DNA of 64,000 bases from Caballeronia sp031450805 (GTDB lineage: Bacteria > Pseudomonadota > Gammaproteobacteria > Burkholderiales > Burkholderiaceae), in NCBI RefSeq assembly GCF_031450805.1, contig NZ_JARTVY010000004.1, forward strand, positions 496,001-560,000, in the 5' to 3' direction. This document shows, piece after piece, positions 23,597 through 31,990 of this stretch. The notes below the pieces were generated by a model that saw nothing but the letters and a program-made list of their open reading frames with translations, searched no databases and had not been told where the DNA came from. Within the stretch, counting starts at the first letter, position 1; every line of letters begins with the position of its first letter. Made by a program: the position numbers and the translations under genes.

Positions 23597-25129
23597 TTAG
23601 CCCGGCAGACGCTTCACACCTTCGACGCCATGCGCGTCGTAAGAAGGCGCGTTGTCGTCGGCCGGCAGCGACGATGCCTGCGCGGCCGATACGACAGCCT
23701 CGACCGAAGGCCCGATGGCATCGGTGAAAGTCTTCGGATGGACGCCGATCGCCAGCACGAGCACCGCCATCGCGCCGAGCACGGCGAACTCGCGCTTGCC
23801 GATGTCCTTGAGCATCGCGACGCGCTCGTTCCTGACGGCGCCGAACAACACGCGCTTGACCATCCACAAGGTATAGGCCGCGCTCAAAATGAGCGACAAC
23901 GCGGCAATCGCACCGACCCAGAAGTTGAAGCGGATCGCGCCCATCAGCACAAGGAATTCGCCGACGAAACCGGACGTGCCCGGCAAGCCGACGTTCGCCA
24001 TGGAAAAGAGCATCGCGTAGGTGGCGAACTTCGGCATCGTGTTGACGACGCCGCCGTAAGCGTCGATCGAACCGCTGCGCGTGCGGTCGACGAGCACGCC
24101 GGTACACAGCAGCATCGCACCGGAAACCACGCCGTACGACAGCATCTGCACGACCGCGCCCTCGGTGCCCAGCGGATCGAACGTGAAGAGGCCGAGGGTG
24201 ACGAGCCCCATGTGCGCGACTGCCGAATACGCGAGCAGCTTGCGCATGTCCGTCTGCGCGAGCGCGACGAGGCTGCCGTAGATGACGGCGACGAGCGCGA
24301 GCGCGATCATCGCGGGCGCGAAGAAGTGCGATGCATCGGGAACGATCGGCAGCACGTAGCGCAGCATGCCGTAGCCGCCGATCTTCAGCATGCCGAGCAG
24401 CACGGCCGCGCCGGTCGGACCTTCGGCGTTCACGTCGGGCAGCCACGTATGGACCGGCCACATCGGCACCTTGACCGAGAAGGCGGCCATGAAGCACACG
24501 AAGACGGCCAGTTGCGGCGCGAAGCCGATCTTCAAATGACGCCATGCGTCGATATCGAACGTGTGCGACTGGCTCCAGAGATACACGAGCGCGGCCAGCA
24601 TCGCGAGCGAGCCGAAGAGGGAAATGAAGAAAAAGCGCATCGCCGCATACACGCGACGCTCTGAGCCCCAGGTTCCGATCAGCAGATACAGCGGAATCAG
24701 CGTCGCTTCGAAAAAGACGAAGAACAGCATGCCGTCGAGCGCGAGAAATACGCCCTGCATGCAGCCCGACAGCACGAGAAATGCCCCGTAATACTGGGCG
24801 ACCTGTTTCGTGACGCTGCGCCATGACGCGACGAAGACGATCAGCGTCGTCACCGCGGTCAGCACGGAGAACCACAGCGAAATGCCGTCGACGCCCAGGT
24901 GGTAGGCGATACCGAACTGCGGCAGCCAGTCGACGCGCTCGGCGAGCTGAATGGCGCTCGAGGACGCATCGAAGCGCGCGAGCAGCGGCACGACCGGCAG
25001 CAGCCCGAGCACCGCCCCGAACAACGCGACCGCGCGCGACAGCGTGGCCGACGGACCGAACGTGAACACGAAGATGCCCGACACCACTGGAATCCAGATG
25101 AGAAAACTGAGTACTGACGGCAGATGCAT
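23597..25129 (-). CDS. nuoM: Orphan NADH-quinone oxidoreductase subunit M
   Basis: A 510-residue polytopic membrane protein matching NuoM, the antiporter-like proton-channel subunit of complex I. The proton-path residues are kept: E141 (FFEATLIPLY), K220 (SVKVPMWPVHTWLP), K249 (GMLKIGGYG) and E391 (GFVGEFLVL). Compared with NuoM as I remember it, the segment between PTG and MLK appears two residues short. No other nuo, mnh or hyf gene is adjacent and a terminator follows directly. It is therefore a stand-alone paralog or a relic. The ATG at 25129 lacks a Shine-Dalgarno sequence. It may pair with housekeeping complex I or another antiporter-like complex. Confidence 0.92.
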   Translation of the reverse strand: MHLPSVLSFLIWIPVVSGIFVFTFGPSATLSRAVALFGAVLGLLPVVPLLARFDASSSAIQLAERVDWLPQFGIAYHLGVDGISLWFSVLTAVTTLIVFVASWRSVTKQVAQYYGAFLVLSGCMQGVFLALDGMLFFVFFEATLIPLYLLIGTWGSERRVYAAMRFFFISLFGSLAMLAALVYLWSQSHTFDIDAWRHLKIGFAPQLAVFVCFMAAFSVKVPMWPVHTWLPDVNAEGPTGAAVLLGMLKIGGYGMLRYVLPIVPDASHFFAPAMIALALVAVIYGSLVALAQTDMRKLLAYSAVAHMGLVTLGLFTFDPLGTEGAVVQMLSYGVVSGAMLLCTGVLVDRTRSGSIDAYGGVVNTMPKFATYAMLFSMANVGLPGTSGFVGEFLVLMGAIRFNFWVGAIAALSLILSAAYTLWMVKRVLFGAVRNERVAMLKDIGKREFAVLGAMAVLVLAIGVHPKTFTDAIGPSVEAVVSAAQASSLPADDNAPSYDAHGVEGVKRLPG

Positions 25130-25468
25130 AGATTTGAACGGTTCGAAGCGCAAAACGCCTCCCGCACGCCGCTTGGGGACGCGCCGGGACGGCGAGGTTG
25201 ACGATGAGCTGACGGGCGGAACAGTTGCGCGGGTGATCCGAAGCCCGGAACGCAACCGATTGAAAGCTACGTTTTTGCTAGGGTTAACGAGAATAACTCA
25301 AAGAAAAACTTTTCGGGGAATTGGCGGGGATCAAGTTCATTGCGTGTGGCGGCATTGACAAACGCGCGCGGATCGATAAAGGCGGCCACCGATCGTTCGT
25401 TTCGCTCGGGGCTTGCCCTGATTTGCGCCGGCCCGATGGCCGCTTAGCCTAGCGGGAAGGAGACAAGA
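25130..25468. other. Divergent region between nuoM and a small exported protein
   Basis: This 339-base region should contain promoters for nuoM (leftward) and the 82-residue protein (rightward). A TTGACA at 25355-25360 is a possible -35 element for the small gene, but no -10 hexamer stands at normal spacing. The middle (25265-25320) is A+T rich. No RNA gene or repeat was seen. Confidence 0.35.
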
Positions 25469-25717
25469 ATGAAGAAACTATTCAACGCCGTCGTCTTCGC
25501 GATCGTCGCTTACCTCGTGGCGGATCGCGCCATGCTGCACGCTCAGGCGCGCGACCTCGACGCCTCGGCGTGCGTGCGGGGCGCCGAGCAAGTCCGGCTG
25601 GATGCGCTCGACCAAGGCTTCAGTCACGCCGCCGCGAACAGCCAGGGCGAGGCGTTCCGGTCGCAATGTCTGGTGACGGGCGGCGCGCGCGCGGCCGTTT
25701 GGCAAGCCGCGCGCTGA
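25469..25717 (+). CDS. Small exported protein of unknown function
   Basis: An 82-residue protein from the ATG at 25469 with an excellent AAGGAGACAAGA site. Residues 1-28 (KKLFNAVVFAIVAYLVADRA) form a signal peptide or single membrane anchor, followed by a short polar domain with two cysteines (SACVRGAE and RSQCLVTGG) that could form a disulfide in the periplasm. I do not recognise the family. It converges on the Gfo/Idh/MocA gene with nine bases between stops. The ribosome binding site and signal sequence make it a credible gene. Confidence 0.7.
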   Translation: MKKLFNAVVFAIVAYLVADRAMLHAQARDLDASACVRGAEQVRLDALDQGFSHAAANSQGEAFRSQCLVTGGARAAVWQAAR

Positions 25718-25726
25718 GGCGTCGCG

Positions 25727-27043
25727 CTAGAACTTCTCCTCGTCGGGCATCGGGCCTCGCGTCGGCCCTGGCGGCGGCGCGAGCCTCACGACGCGGCCGG
25801 TGCGCGCCGATTCGTAAATTGCCTCGATGATCCGCTGATCCTGCAGCCCTTCCTCGCCGGGCGTATGCGGCGTCCGGTTGCGCACCACGCACAACGCCAT
25901 GTGATCGATCTCGCGCGCGAACTGATCGACCGGATCGATCGTGATCTCCGTCGCGGCGTTTTTCTCTTCGACCAGCATGCCCTTGCGCAATCGCAGCCCG
26001 TTGTACGCGAACGCGGGATTCATCTCGGCCCACGCCTTCGCGCCCTGTACGCGGAAGAATCGCGCTTCGTGGGTCGCATAGCTCGACGCGCACGTCGCGG
26101 TCGCGCCGCTCGGAAAGCGCAGGATGAAGTGCACGCTTTGCTCGACTTCCCGAAAGCGCGGATCGGACGCCGGCTGCACGACGGTGCCGATCACTTCCGT
26201 GGGCTCCTCGTCGAGCAGGAATCGCGCGGCGTTGATGCAGTAGATGCCGACGTCCGGCAGCGGCCCGCCCCCCGCGAGCGCGCGCTTCAGCCGCCACTGG
26301 CCGGGATCGCCCGCGTTCTGCGAATTGCCGGCGACGAACTCCGTCACCGGCCCGAGCTGCTTGTCCTTGATCCACTTCGCGACGAGACGATCCATCGGCT
26401 CATACTGACTGCGGTACGCGATCATCAGCAGCCGGTTCGCGTTGCGGCACGCGTCGATCATGCGCTGGCAGTCGGCGACGCTCGTCGCCATCGGCTTTTC
26501 GCACAGCACGTGTTTGCCGATTTTCGCGGCGCGCTCCGTGTATTCGCGGTGCATGCTGTTCGGCAGCACGATGTAGACGACCTGCACGTCGCGATTGTCG
26601 GCGAGGCGCTCGAAGCTGTCGTAGCCGTAGACCGCGTTGTCGGCGAGCCCGTATTGCCGCGCGAGCTTGCGCGCCTTGTCGGCGTCGCCGCTGACGAGCG
26701 CGGACAACTTCGCATATTTCGACGATGCGAGCGCCGGCAGGATCTGATTCAGCGATAGCCGCCCGAGCCCGACGACGGCGAAGCCCACGCGTTCATCCGG
26801 GCGCGCGCGCGGATCGGGCGTCTTTTCCTGCTGCTCGGTCTGCGTATCCGCGATGGGCGGAAGGTCGACAGCGTTCGCATCGCCGGGCGTGCCTTGCGCG
26901 GCGTTCGCGACCCGCGCCGTGCCGACACCGCCCGCGATCAGCGCGGCCGCCATGCCGGTTCCGGTTCGCTGCAGGAAGCGGCGGCGCGGGGGTTGGGAGT
27001 CGAGCGGAACGCGCTCGTCGTCGAGAGGGGGAGTCGTCGGCAT
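25727..27043 (-). CDS. Gfo/Idh/MocA family oxidoreductase, Tat-exported
   Basis: A 438-residue protein with a twin-arginine signal (RRRFLQRTGTGMAAALIAGG), a Rossmann motif (VGFAVVGLGRLSLNQI, about residues 87-102) and the family motif CEKPMATSVADC. Exported members resemble glucose-fructose oxidoreductase, which carries tightly bound NADP and interconverts sugars and sugar acids in the periplasm. A Pro/Glu/Asp-rich linker separates the signal from the enzyme. Substrate unknown. No sugar transporter is adjacent. There is no good Shine-Dalgarno sequence before the ATG at 27043. Confidence 0.9.
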   Translation of the reverse strand: MPTTPPLDDERVPLDSQPPRRRFLQRTGTGMAAALIAGGVGTARVANAAQGTPGDANAVDLPPIADTQTEQQEKTPDPRARPDERVGFAVVGLGRLSLNQILPALASSKYAKLSALVSGDADKARKLARQYGLADNAVYGYDSFERLADNRDVQVVYIVLPNSMHREYTERAAKIGKHVLCEKPMATSVADCQRMIDACRNANRLLMIAYRSQYEPMDRLVAKWIKDKQLGPVTEFVAGNSQNAGDPGQWRLKRALAGGGPLPDVGIYCINAARFLLDEEPTEVIGTVVQPASDPRFREVEQSVHFILRFPSGATATCASSYATHEARFFRVQGAKAWAEMNPAFAYNGLRLRKGMLVEEKNAATEITIDPVDQFAREIDHMALCVVRNRTPHTPGEEGLQDQRIIEAIYESARTGRVVRLAPPPGPTRGPMPDEEKF

Positions 27044-27163
27044 GAGGAGGATCGGTGATGGATGGAAGGAGGCTCGCTGCGAACCCGTGTTCGAGCAAGC
27101 TCCGTTCCGTTACATCGCCTTGCAGACGGACGCCGTTGGTCAAAACAAGGACAAGCGCGTCCG

Positions 27164-29242
27164 CTATCGGGCAAGCGACGCGTAAGCGGGCATCACCGCC
27201 TCGATGAACGCATCGGCGGGCATCGGCTTGCCCAGCAAGTAGCCTTGAAGAATGTCGCAGCCGACTTCGGTCAGATGCTTGCGCTGCTGCCGCGTCTCCA
27301 CGCCTTCCGCGACGATTCGCAGATTCAGTGTCCGCCCGAGCGCCACCACCGCCGATACGATCGCCGCGTCCTCGGTGCCGTGCGACAGTTGCCGCACGAA
27401 ACCGCGATCGATCTTCAGTTCCGTCGCCGGCAGCCGCTTGAGGTAAAGCAGACTCGAATAGCCGGTGCCGAAATCGTCGATGGCGATCTGCACGCCGGTA
27501 TGCCGCAGCTGTTCGAGCACCGCGAGGCTCACGTCGACGTCACGCATCGCGGTGGATTCCGTCACTTCGAGAATCAGGCAATGCGCGGGCAGATCGTGGC
27601 GGCGCAGCACATCCTGCACGGCCTGCACGAGACCGTCGTCGATGAACTGCAGCGGCGACAGGTTCACCGCGATGCTCCAGTCGGCGTGCCCCGCGCGATG
27701 CCACAGCTTCAACTGGCGGCAGCTTTCGTCGAGCACCCACATGCCGATCGGCACGATCGCCCCGGTCTTCTCCGCGAGCGCGATGAACCGGTCGGGCGAC
27801 AACACCCCCCGCACCGGATGATTCCAGCGCAGCAGCGCTTCCGCCCCGACCGCCGCGCCGCTCAGCGCCCCGAACTTCGGCTGGTAATGGAGGACCATTT
27901 CCCCGGCCGCAAGCGCCGAACGCAACTCATGCGCGAGCTGCATCTGCTCGTAGACGTCGGCCTGCATCGACGGTTCGAAGAAGCAGCAACTGCCGCTGCC
28001 GAGCGCCTTGGCGTGGTACATCGCTGCATCGGCGTTGCTGAGCAGCGCTTCCGGGTCCGCGCCGTTGTCCGGATAGATGGCGATGCCGATGCTGAGCGAG
28101 ATGCGGACATCGTGGCCTTCCACCTGAAACGGCGCTTCGATGGCCTGCGTCAGCGCCTGCGCGACGGCCGCCGCGCCAGTCGCATCCTCCACATCCGAAA
28201 GAAGCACGAACTCGTCGCCGCCGACGCGCGCGATCGTATCGTGCGATTGCAGCGCATCGCGAAGCCGCCGCGACACGTCGACGAGCAGCTTGTCGCCGAC
28301 ACGATGCCCGAGCGCGTCGTTGACCGCCTTGAAGCTGTCGAGGTCCATGAACATCAGCGTGAAACGGCCTTTGGCGTGCCGCGCGCCGCGGACCAGTTGT
28401 TCGAGCCGGTCATCGAGCAGCACGCGGTTCGGCAGGCCGGTGAGACTGTCGTGAAGCGCGAGGAACGCGAGTTCCTTGTTGGCCTCCGCGAGCGATGCCG
28501 CGAGCACCGCCGTGCGCGCTTCCATGCGCAGATCGAGCACGGAGATGATGAGCGCGATGGCGATCACCGCCAGCGTCACGAGAATCACCACGAGCGCGAG
28601 CCACGCGGGATCGGCGCCGTCCTGGGCGGCATCGCAGACGCTGCCGAGCGGAAAATGCGCGGCCGCCATGCCGGTGTAATGCATGCCGACGATCGCCACG
28701 CCCATCACGAGCGATGCAATCCCGCGAAGAAAGAGCCTGCCCGACGCCTGCCGCAAGCGGAACGCGATCCACAGCGCCGCGCCCGAAGCGACGATGGCGA
28801 TGGTGACGGACAACACGACGAGCGCCGGTTCGTATTCGATGCCGGGCCGCATCCGCATGGCCGCCATGCCGGTGTAGTGCATTCCTGCGATGGCCGGCCC
28901 CATCAGCAATGCGCCGACGATCAGCCGCGAGACCGGAAGCGTTTTCTGGCCGACGAGCCAGAGCGCGAACATCGACGCCGCGACGGCGATCAGCAGCGAC
29001 AGCAGCGTGATCGCCGGGTCATAGCCGAGCGCGATCGGCAAGTTGAACGCGAGCATGCCGATGAAGTGCATCGACCAGATGCCGAGGCCCATCGCGCACG
29101 CGCCGCCGATCATCCACCAGCGCGCGGCCCGCCCTTGCGCGAGCGCGATCCGGCCGGCCATGTCGAGCGCGGTATAGGCGGCCAGCATGGCGACAAGCAG
29201 CGAACAAACGACCAGCAGCGGGTTATAGGTATTGGCGAGCAT
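27164..29242 (-). CDS. MHYT-GGDEF-EAL c-di-GMP signalling protein
   Basis: A 692-residue inner-membrane protein. Residues about 1-250 form a seven-helix MHYT sensor with repeated motifs SMHFIGM, GMHYTGM and GMHYTGM, proposed to bind metal and sense diatomic gases. A GGDEF domain follows with an intact RVGGDEFV active site, then an EAL domain with GAEALLRW and DDFGTGYSSL. Both catalytic motifs look functional, so it could make or degrade c-di-GMP depending on input. It is not in an obvious operon and is divergent from the persulfide dioxygenase gene. A PilZ receptor is encoded at 11300-12196. Confidence 0.95.
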   Translation of the reverse strand: MLANTYNPLLVVCSLLVAMLAAYTALDMAGRIALAQGRAARWWMIGGACAMGLGIWSMHFIGMLAFNLPIALGYDPAITLLSLLIAVAASMFALWLVGQKTLPVSRLIVGALLMGPAIAGMHYTGMAAMRMRPGIEYEPALVVLSVTIAIVASGAALWIAFRLRQASGRLFLRGIASLVMGVAIVGMHYTGMAAAHFPLGSVCDAAQDGADPAWLALVVILVTLAVIAIALIISVLDLRMEARTAVLAASLAEANKELAFLALHDSLTGLPNRVLLDDRLEQLVRGARHAKGRFTLMFMDLDSFKAVNDALGHRVGDKLLVDVSRRLRDALQSHDTIARVGGDEFVLLSDVEDATGAAAVAQALTQAIEAPFQVEGHDVRISLSIGIAIYPDNGADPEALLSNADAAMYHAKALGSGSCCFFEPSMQADVYEQMQLAHELRSALAAGEMVLHYQPKFGALSGAAVGAEALLRWNHPVRGVLSPDRFIALAEKTGAIVPIGMWVLDESCRQLKLWHRAGHADWSIAVNLSPLQFIDDGLVQAVQDVLRRHDLPAHCLILEVTESTAMRDVDVSLAVLEQLRHTGVQIAIDDFGTGYSSLLYLKRLPATELKIDRGFVRQLSHGTEDAAIVSAVVALGRTLNLRIVAEGVETRQQRKHLTEVGCDILQGYLLGKPMPADAFIEAVMPAYASLAR

Positions 29243-29306
29243 CGGCCGTTATCGTTGGAAGCGCCGATCTTCGATCATCGCTCGTAAGGGGGAATCAAGG
29301 GACAGG

Positions 29307-29341
29307 GGTTTCGGCCGCCGGCGCGCAAAACGCCCGAAACC
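29307..29341. repeat. Inverted repeat in the MHYT/persulfide dioxygenase intergenic region
   Basis: GGTTTCGG (29307-29314) and CCGAAACC (29334-29341) form a perfect 8-base inverted repeat with a GC-rich spacer. It lies 65-99 bases upstream of the MHYT gene and about 190 bases upstream of the persulfide dioxygenase gene. It could be a leader hairpin or an operator. Confidence 0.4.
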
Positions 29342-29529
29342 ACGAGAAGACGCGGCCCTACGAGCAGGCAAGTATGTTGCCAAGCAGCAGCCTTGGCATT
29401 CGAAAACATTCATAGGACTGGCTTTTCGAGAGCGGGTCCCGGCTCGGGTGACGGCGGCCGCACGCCGCACTTGAGCATTGGCGCCTGAGCGGCTTGAATG
29501 GAGGGAGACCGCAACTTCGGATTTCCGCG

Positions 29530-30600
29530 ATGATCTTCCGCCAGCTTTTCGATGCCGCTTCTTCGACCTACACCTATCTTCTCGGCGATGCCGGCGAGGC
29601 GCTCTTGATCGACCCTGTCTACGAGCAGGCTCCGCGCGATCTCGCGCTTCTGGACGAACTCGGCCTGCGTCTGTGCGCGACGCTCGACACGCATGTGCAT
29701 GCCGATCACGTGACGGGCGCGTGGCGGCTGCGCCGGCGATGCGGCAGTGCCATCGCGCTTGCGGAAGCGGCGGGCGCGGAGGGCGTGGACCGGCCTTTGA
29801 AACATGGCGATCGCATCGGCTTCGGCGGCCGGCATCTGACGGTCCGCGCGACGCCGGGCCACACCAACGGCTGCCTGACTTACGTGCTCGACCATCGGCG
29901 CATGGCCTTCACCGGCGACAGCCTGCTGATTCGCGGCTGCGGCCGCACCGATTTCCAGCACGGCAGCCCGCGCCAGCTGTTCGCATCGGTTCACGAGCAG
30001 ATTCTGACGCTGCCGGACGACTGCCTGCTCTACCCTGCGCATGATTATCGGGGCATCACCGTGACGAGCATCGCCGAGGAGCGGCGGTTCAATCCGCGCC
30101 TCGGCGGCGATGTCGATATGGGCGACTTCGTGGGCCACATGAGCCATCTCGACCTGCCGCATCCGAAGCGGATGGCCGTGGCGGTGCCTGCGAACCTGCG
30201 CTGCGGGCAGCCCGAAGCCGGCGCGCAGGCCGACGACGTCCCGGACTGGGCGCCGCTGACGCTACGTTTCAGCGGCGTATGGGAGATCGAACCGATGGCG
30301 TTGCTGGAGCAGGAAAACGCGCTGCAGATAGTGGATGTGCGCGAGGCGCCCGAGTTCATCGACCGGCTGGGGCATCTGCGGGGCGCGAAGCTCGTGCCGC
30401 TCTCGCAGTTGACGAGCCGGCTCGACGAGCTGGATCGCGAGCGGCCGGTCGTGACGGTGTGCCGCTCGGGAGTGCGGTCGGCTCAGGCGAGCGTGCTGCT
30501 GACCAAAGCCGGATTCGGCAAGGTGGCCAACCTCGCCGGGGGGATGCTGAGGTGGAAGGCGGAGGGGTTGCCGGTGGAAGCGGATGCGGCCGTGCCGTGA
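29530..30600 (+). CDS. Persulfide dioxygenase-rhodanese fusion
   Basis: A 356-residue two-domain protein. Residues 1-235 are an ETHE1-type metallo-beta-lactamase fold: HVHADH at 55-60, TPGH ending at H111, FTGD ending at D130, plus CGRTDFQHGS and YPAHDY. Residues about 250-355 are a rhodanese domain with active-site C311 in TVCRSGVRS. ETHE1 oxidises glutathione persulfide to sulfite, and rhodanese moves sulfane sulfur. Such fusions are known from Burkholderia-type bacteria. The ATG at 29530 is the homology-supported start; a purine-rich GGAGGGAG lies too far upstream to be ideal. It converges on the organosulfur operon with 12 bases between. Confidence 0.93.
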   Translation: MIFRQLFDAASSTYTYLLGDAGEALLIDPVYEQAPRDLALLDELGLRLCATLDTHVHADHVTGAWRLRRRCGSAIALAEAAGAEGVDRPLKHGDRIGFGGRHLTVRATPGHTNGCLTYVLDHRRMAFTGDSLLIRGCGRTDFQHGSPRQLFASVHEQILTLPDDCLLYPAHDYRGITVTSIAEERRFNPRLGGDVDMGDFVGHMSHLDLPHPKRMAVAVPANLRCGQPEAGAQADDVPDWAPLTLRFSGVWEIEPMALLEQENALQIVDVREAPEFIDRLGHLRGAKLVPLSQLTSRLDELDRERPVVTVCRSGVRSAQASVLLTKAGFGKVANLAGGMLRWKAEGLPVEADAAVP

Positions 30601-30612
30601 CCGGCTGGTTCG

Positions 30613-31956
30613 TTACGCCGCCTCTTGGGCGGCACGGCGCCCTGCCGGCTTTGCGAGGCCCAGGTGGCCGCGCAGCGTATGGCCTTCGTATGCGCGACGG
30701 AAAATGCCGCGCTGCTGCAGTATCGGCACGACGCCTTCCGTGAATGCTTCGAGCCCGTCGGGCAGAACGTCCGGCATCAGATTGAAGCCATCGGCGGCGC
30801 CGTTCTCGAACCAGTGCGCGATGTCGTCGGCGATCTGTTCCGGCGTCCCGACGATCACGCGATGCCCGCCGCCGCCCGCCAGCGCCCGCACCAGTTCGCG
30901 CACCGTGTAGCCATGCGCGCGCGCCTGCGCGAGCGTCGCGTTGAAGAACGTGTGATTGCCGTTGCCGTTATTGGGCAGCGGCAGATCGTCCGGCAGATGC
31001 TTGTCGAGCGAGAGAGCATCCACCGGCACGCCGAGCGTCCCGGCCAGCCGGTTCAGGCTGTAGCGCCACGGAATCAGGTCGACGAGCTCGTCGCGGCGGC
31101 GCAGCGCTTCGGTCTCGGTCGCGCCGATGATTGTGGTCAGCCCGGCGAGCACCTTTACCGCGTTCGGGCCGCGGCCATAGCGCGCGGCACGTGCATTCAG
31201 GTCTTCGCGATACGCCCGCGACTCATCGAACGACTGCGACGCCGAGAACACCGCTTCCGCGTGACGTGCGGCGAGATCGCGCCCGTCGCCGGATGCGCCC
31301 GCCTGCACGAGCACCGGATGGCCCTGTGCCGAGCGCGGCAGGTTCAGGGCGCCCTGCACGCCGAAGAAGCGCCCGCGATGCGCCGCGGGATGCAGCTTGC
31401 CGAGATCGACGAACCGGCCGCTCGCCTTGTCCGCGATGAACGCATCGTCTTCCCAGCTATTCCACAGCGACTTGACGAGCGTGGCGAACTCGTCGGCGCG
31501 GGCATAGCGTTGCGCGTGATCCGGAACGGCATCGAGACCAAAGTTGCGCGCGGAAGGCAGGTCCGCCGTCGTCACGATGTTCCATCCCGCGCGCCCGTTG
31601 CTGACGAGGTCGAGCGTCGCGAAACGCCGCGCAATGTTGTACGGCTCGTTGTAACTCGTCGATGCGGTCGCGATCAGCCCGATATGCGTCGTCGCGGCGG
31701 CGATGCTCGTGAGCAGCAGCGTCGGTTCGAGCGCGGTGATCGGACGCAGGTCGAGCTGATCGGAAATCGCGGCGCTATCGGCGAGAAAGATCGCATCGAG
31801 ACAGGCGCGTTCCGCAATTCGCGCGACGCGCACGTAATGGTTCACGTCGATGAAAGCGCGCGGATCGGCATCGGGCACGCGCCACGCGGACGGCACGAAA
31901 CCCGAGTGCAGCGCGTTGATGTTCAGATGCAGCTGGCGCGGAAAATCGCCGCTCAT
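30613..31956 (-). CDS. LLM class flavin-dependent monooxygenase (NtaA/SnaA/DszA family)
   Basis: A 447-residue bacterial-luciferase-like monooxygenase, starting with LHLNINALHSGFVPSAWR and containing RVARIAERACLDAIFLAD, RRFATLDLVSNGRAGWNIVT and PVLVQAGASGDGRDLAARHA, the hallmarks of the NtaA/SnaA/DszA subfamily. Members use reduced FMN and O2 to oxidise nitrilotriacetate, alkane sulfones or similar compounds. Last gene of the leftward operon 38519-30613. Its partner reductase is not in the window, so FMNH2 would come from elsewhere. The ATG at 31956 has CGGAGG upstream. A role in releasing sulfur from organosulfur compounds is inferred. Confidence 0.92.
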   Translation of the reverse strand: MSGDFPRQLHLNINALHSGFVPSAWRVPDADPRAFIDVNHYVRVARIAERACLDAIFLADSAAISDQLDLRPITALEPTLLLTSIAAATTHIGLIATASTSYNEPYNIARRFATLDLVSNGRAGWNIVTTADLPSARNFGLDAVPDHAQRYARADEFATLVKSLWNSWEDDAFIADKASGRFVDLGKLHPAAHRGRFFGVQGALNLPRSAQGHPVLVQAGASGDGRDLAARHAEAVFSASQSFDESRAYREDLNARAARYGRGPNAVKVLAGLTTIIGATETEALRRRDELVDLIPWRYSLNRLAGTLGVPVDALSLDKHLPDDLPLPNNGNGNHTFFNATLAQARAHGYTVRELVRALAGGGGHRVIVGTPEQIADDIAHWFENGAADGFNLMPDVLPDGLEAFTEGVVPILQQRGIFRRAYEGHTLRGHLGLAKPAGRRAAQEAA

Positions 31957-31990
31957 GGAAGCCTCCGGTTCGGATGATGGGCGAAGCGCG

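Noticed and set aside
23259..24875. Leftward open frame spanning the nuoM 3' half and the intergenic region
   Set aside because: It is in another frame of nuoM and runs through the terminator. There is no ribosome binding site or domain.
25355..25380. Sigma-70 promoter (TTGACA with GATAAA) before the small exported protein
   Set aside because: The spacer is only 14 bases, well short of 17, so it is mentioned as a weak possibility and not called.
27062..29287. Long rightward open frame opposite the MHYT-GGDEF-EAL gene
   Set aside because: Antisense frame of a gene with intact catalytic motifs. The Arg/His/Glu-rich translation has no recognisable domain.
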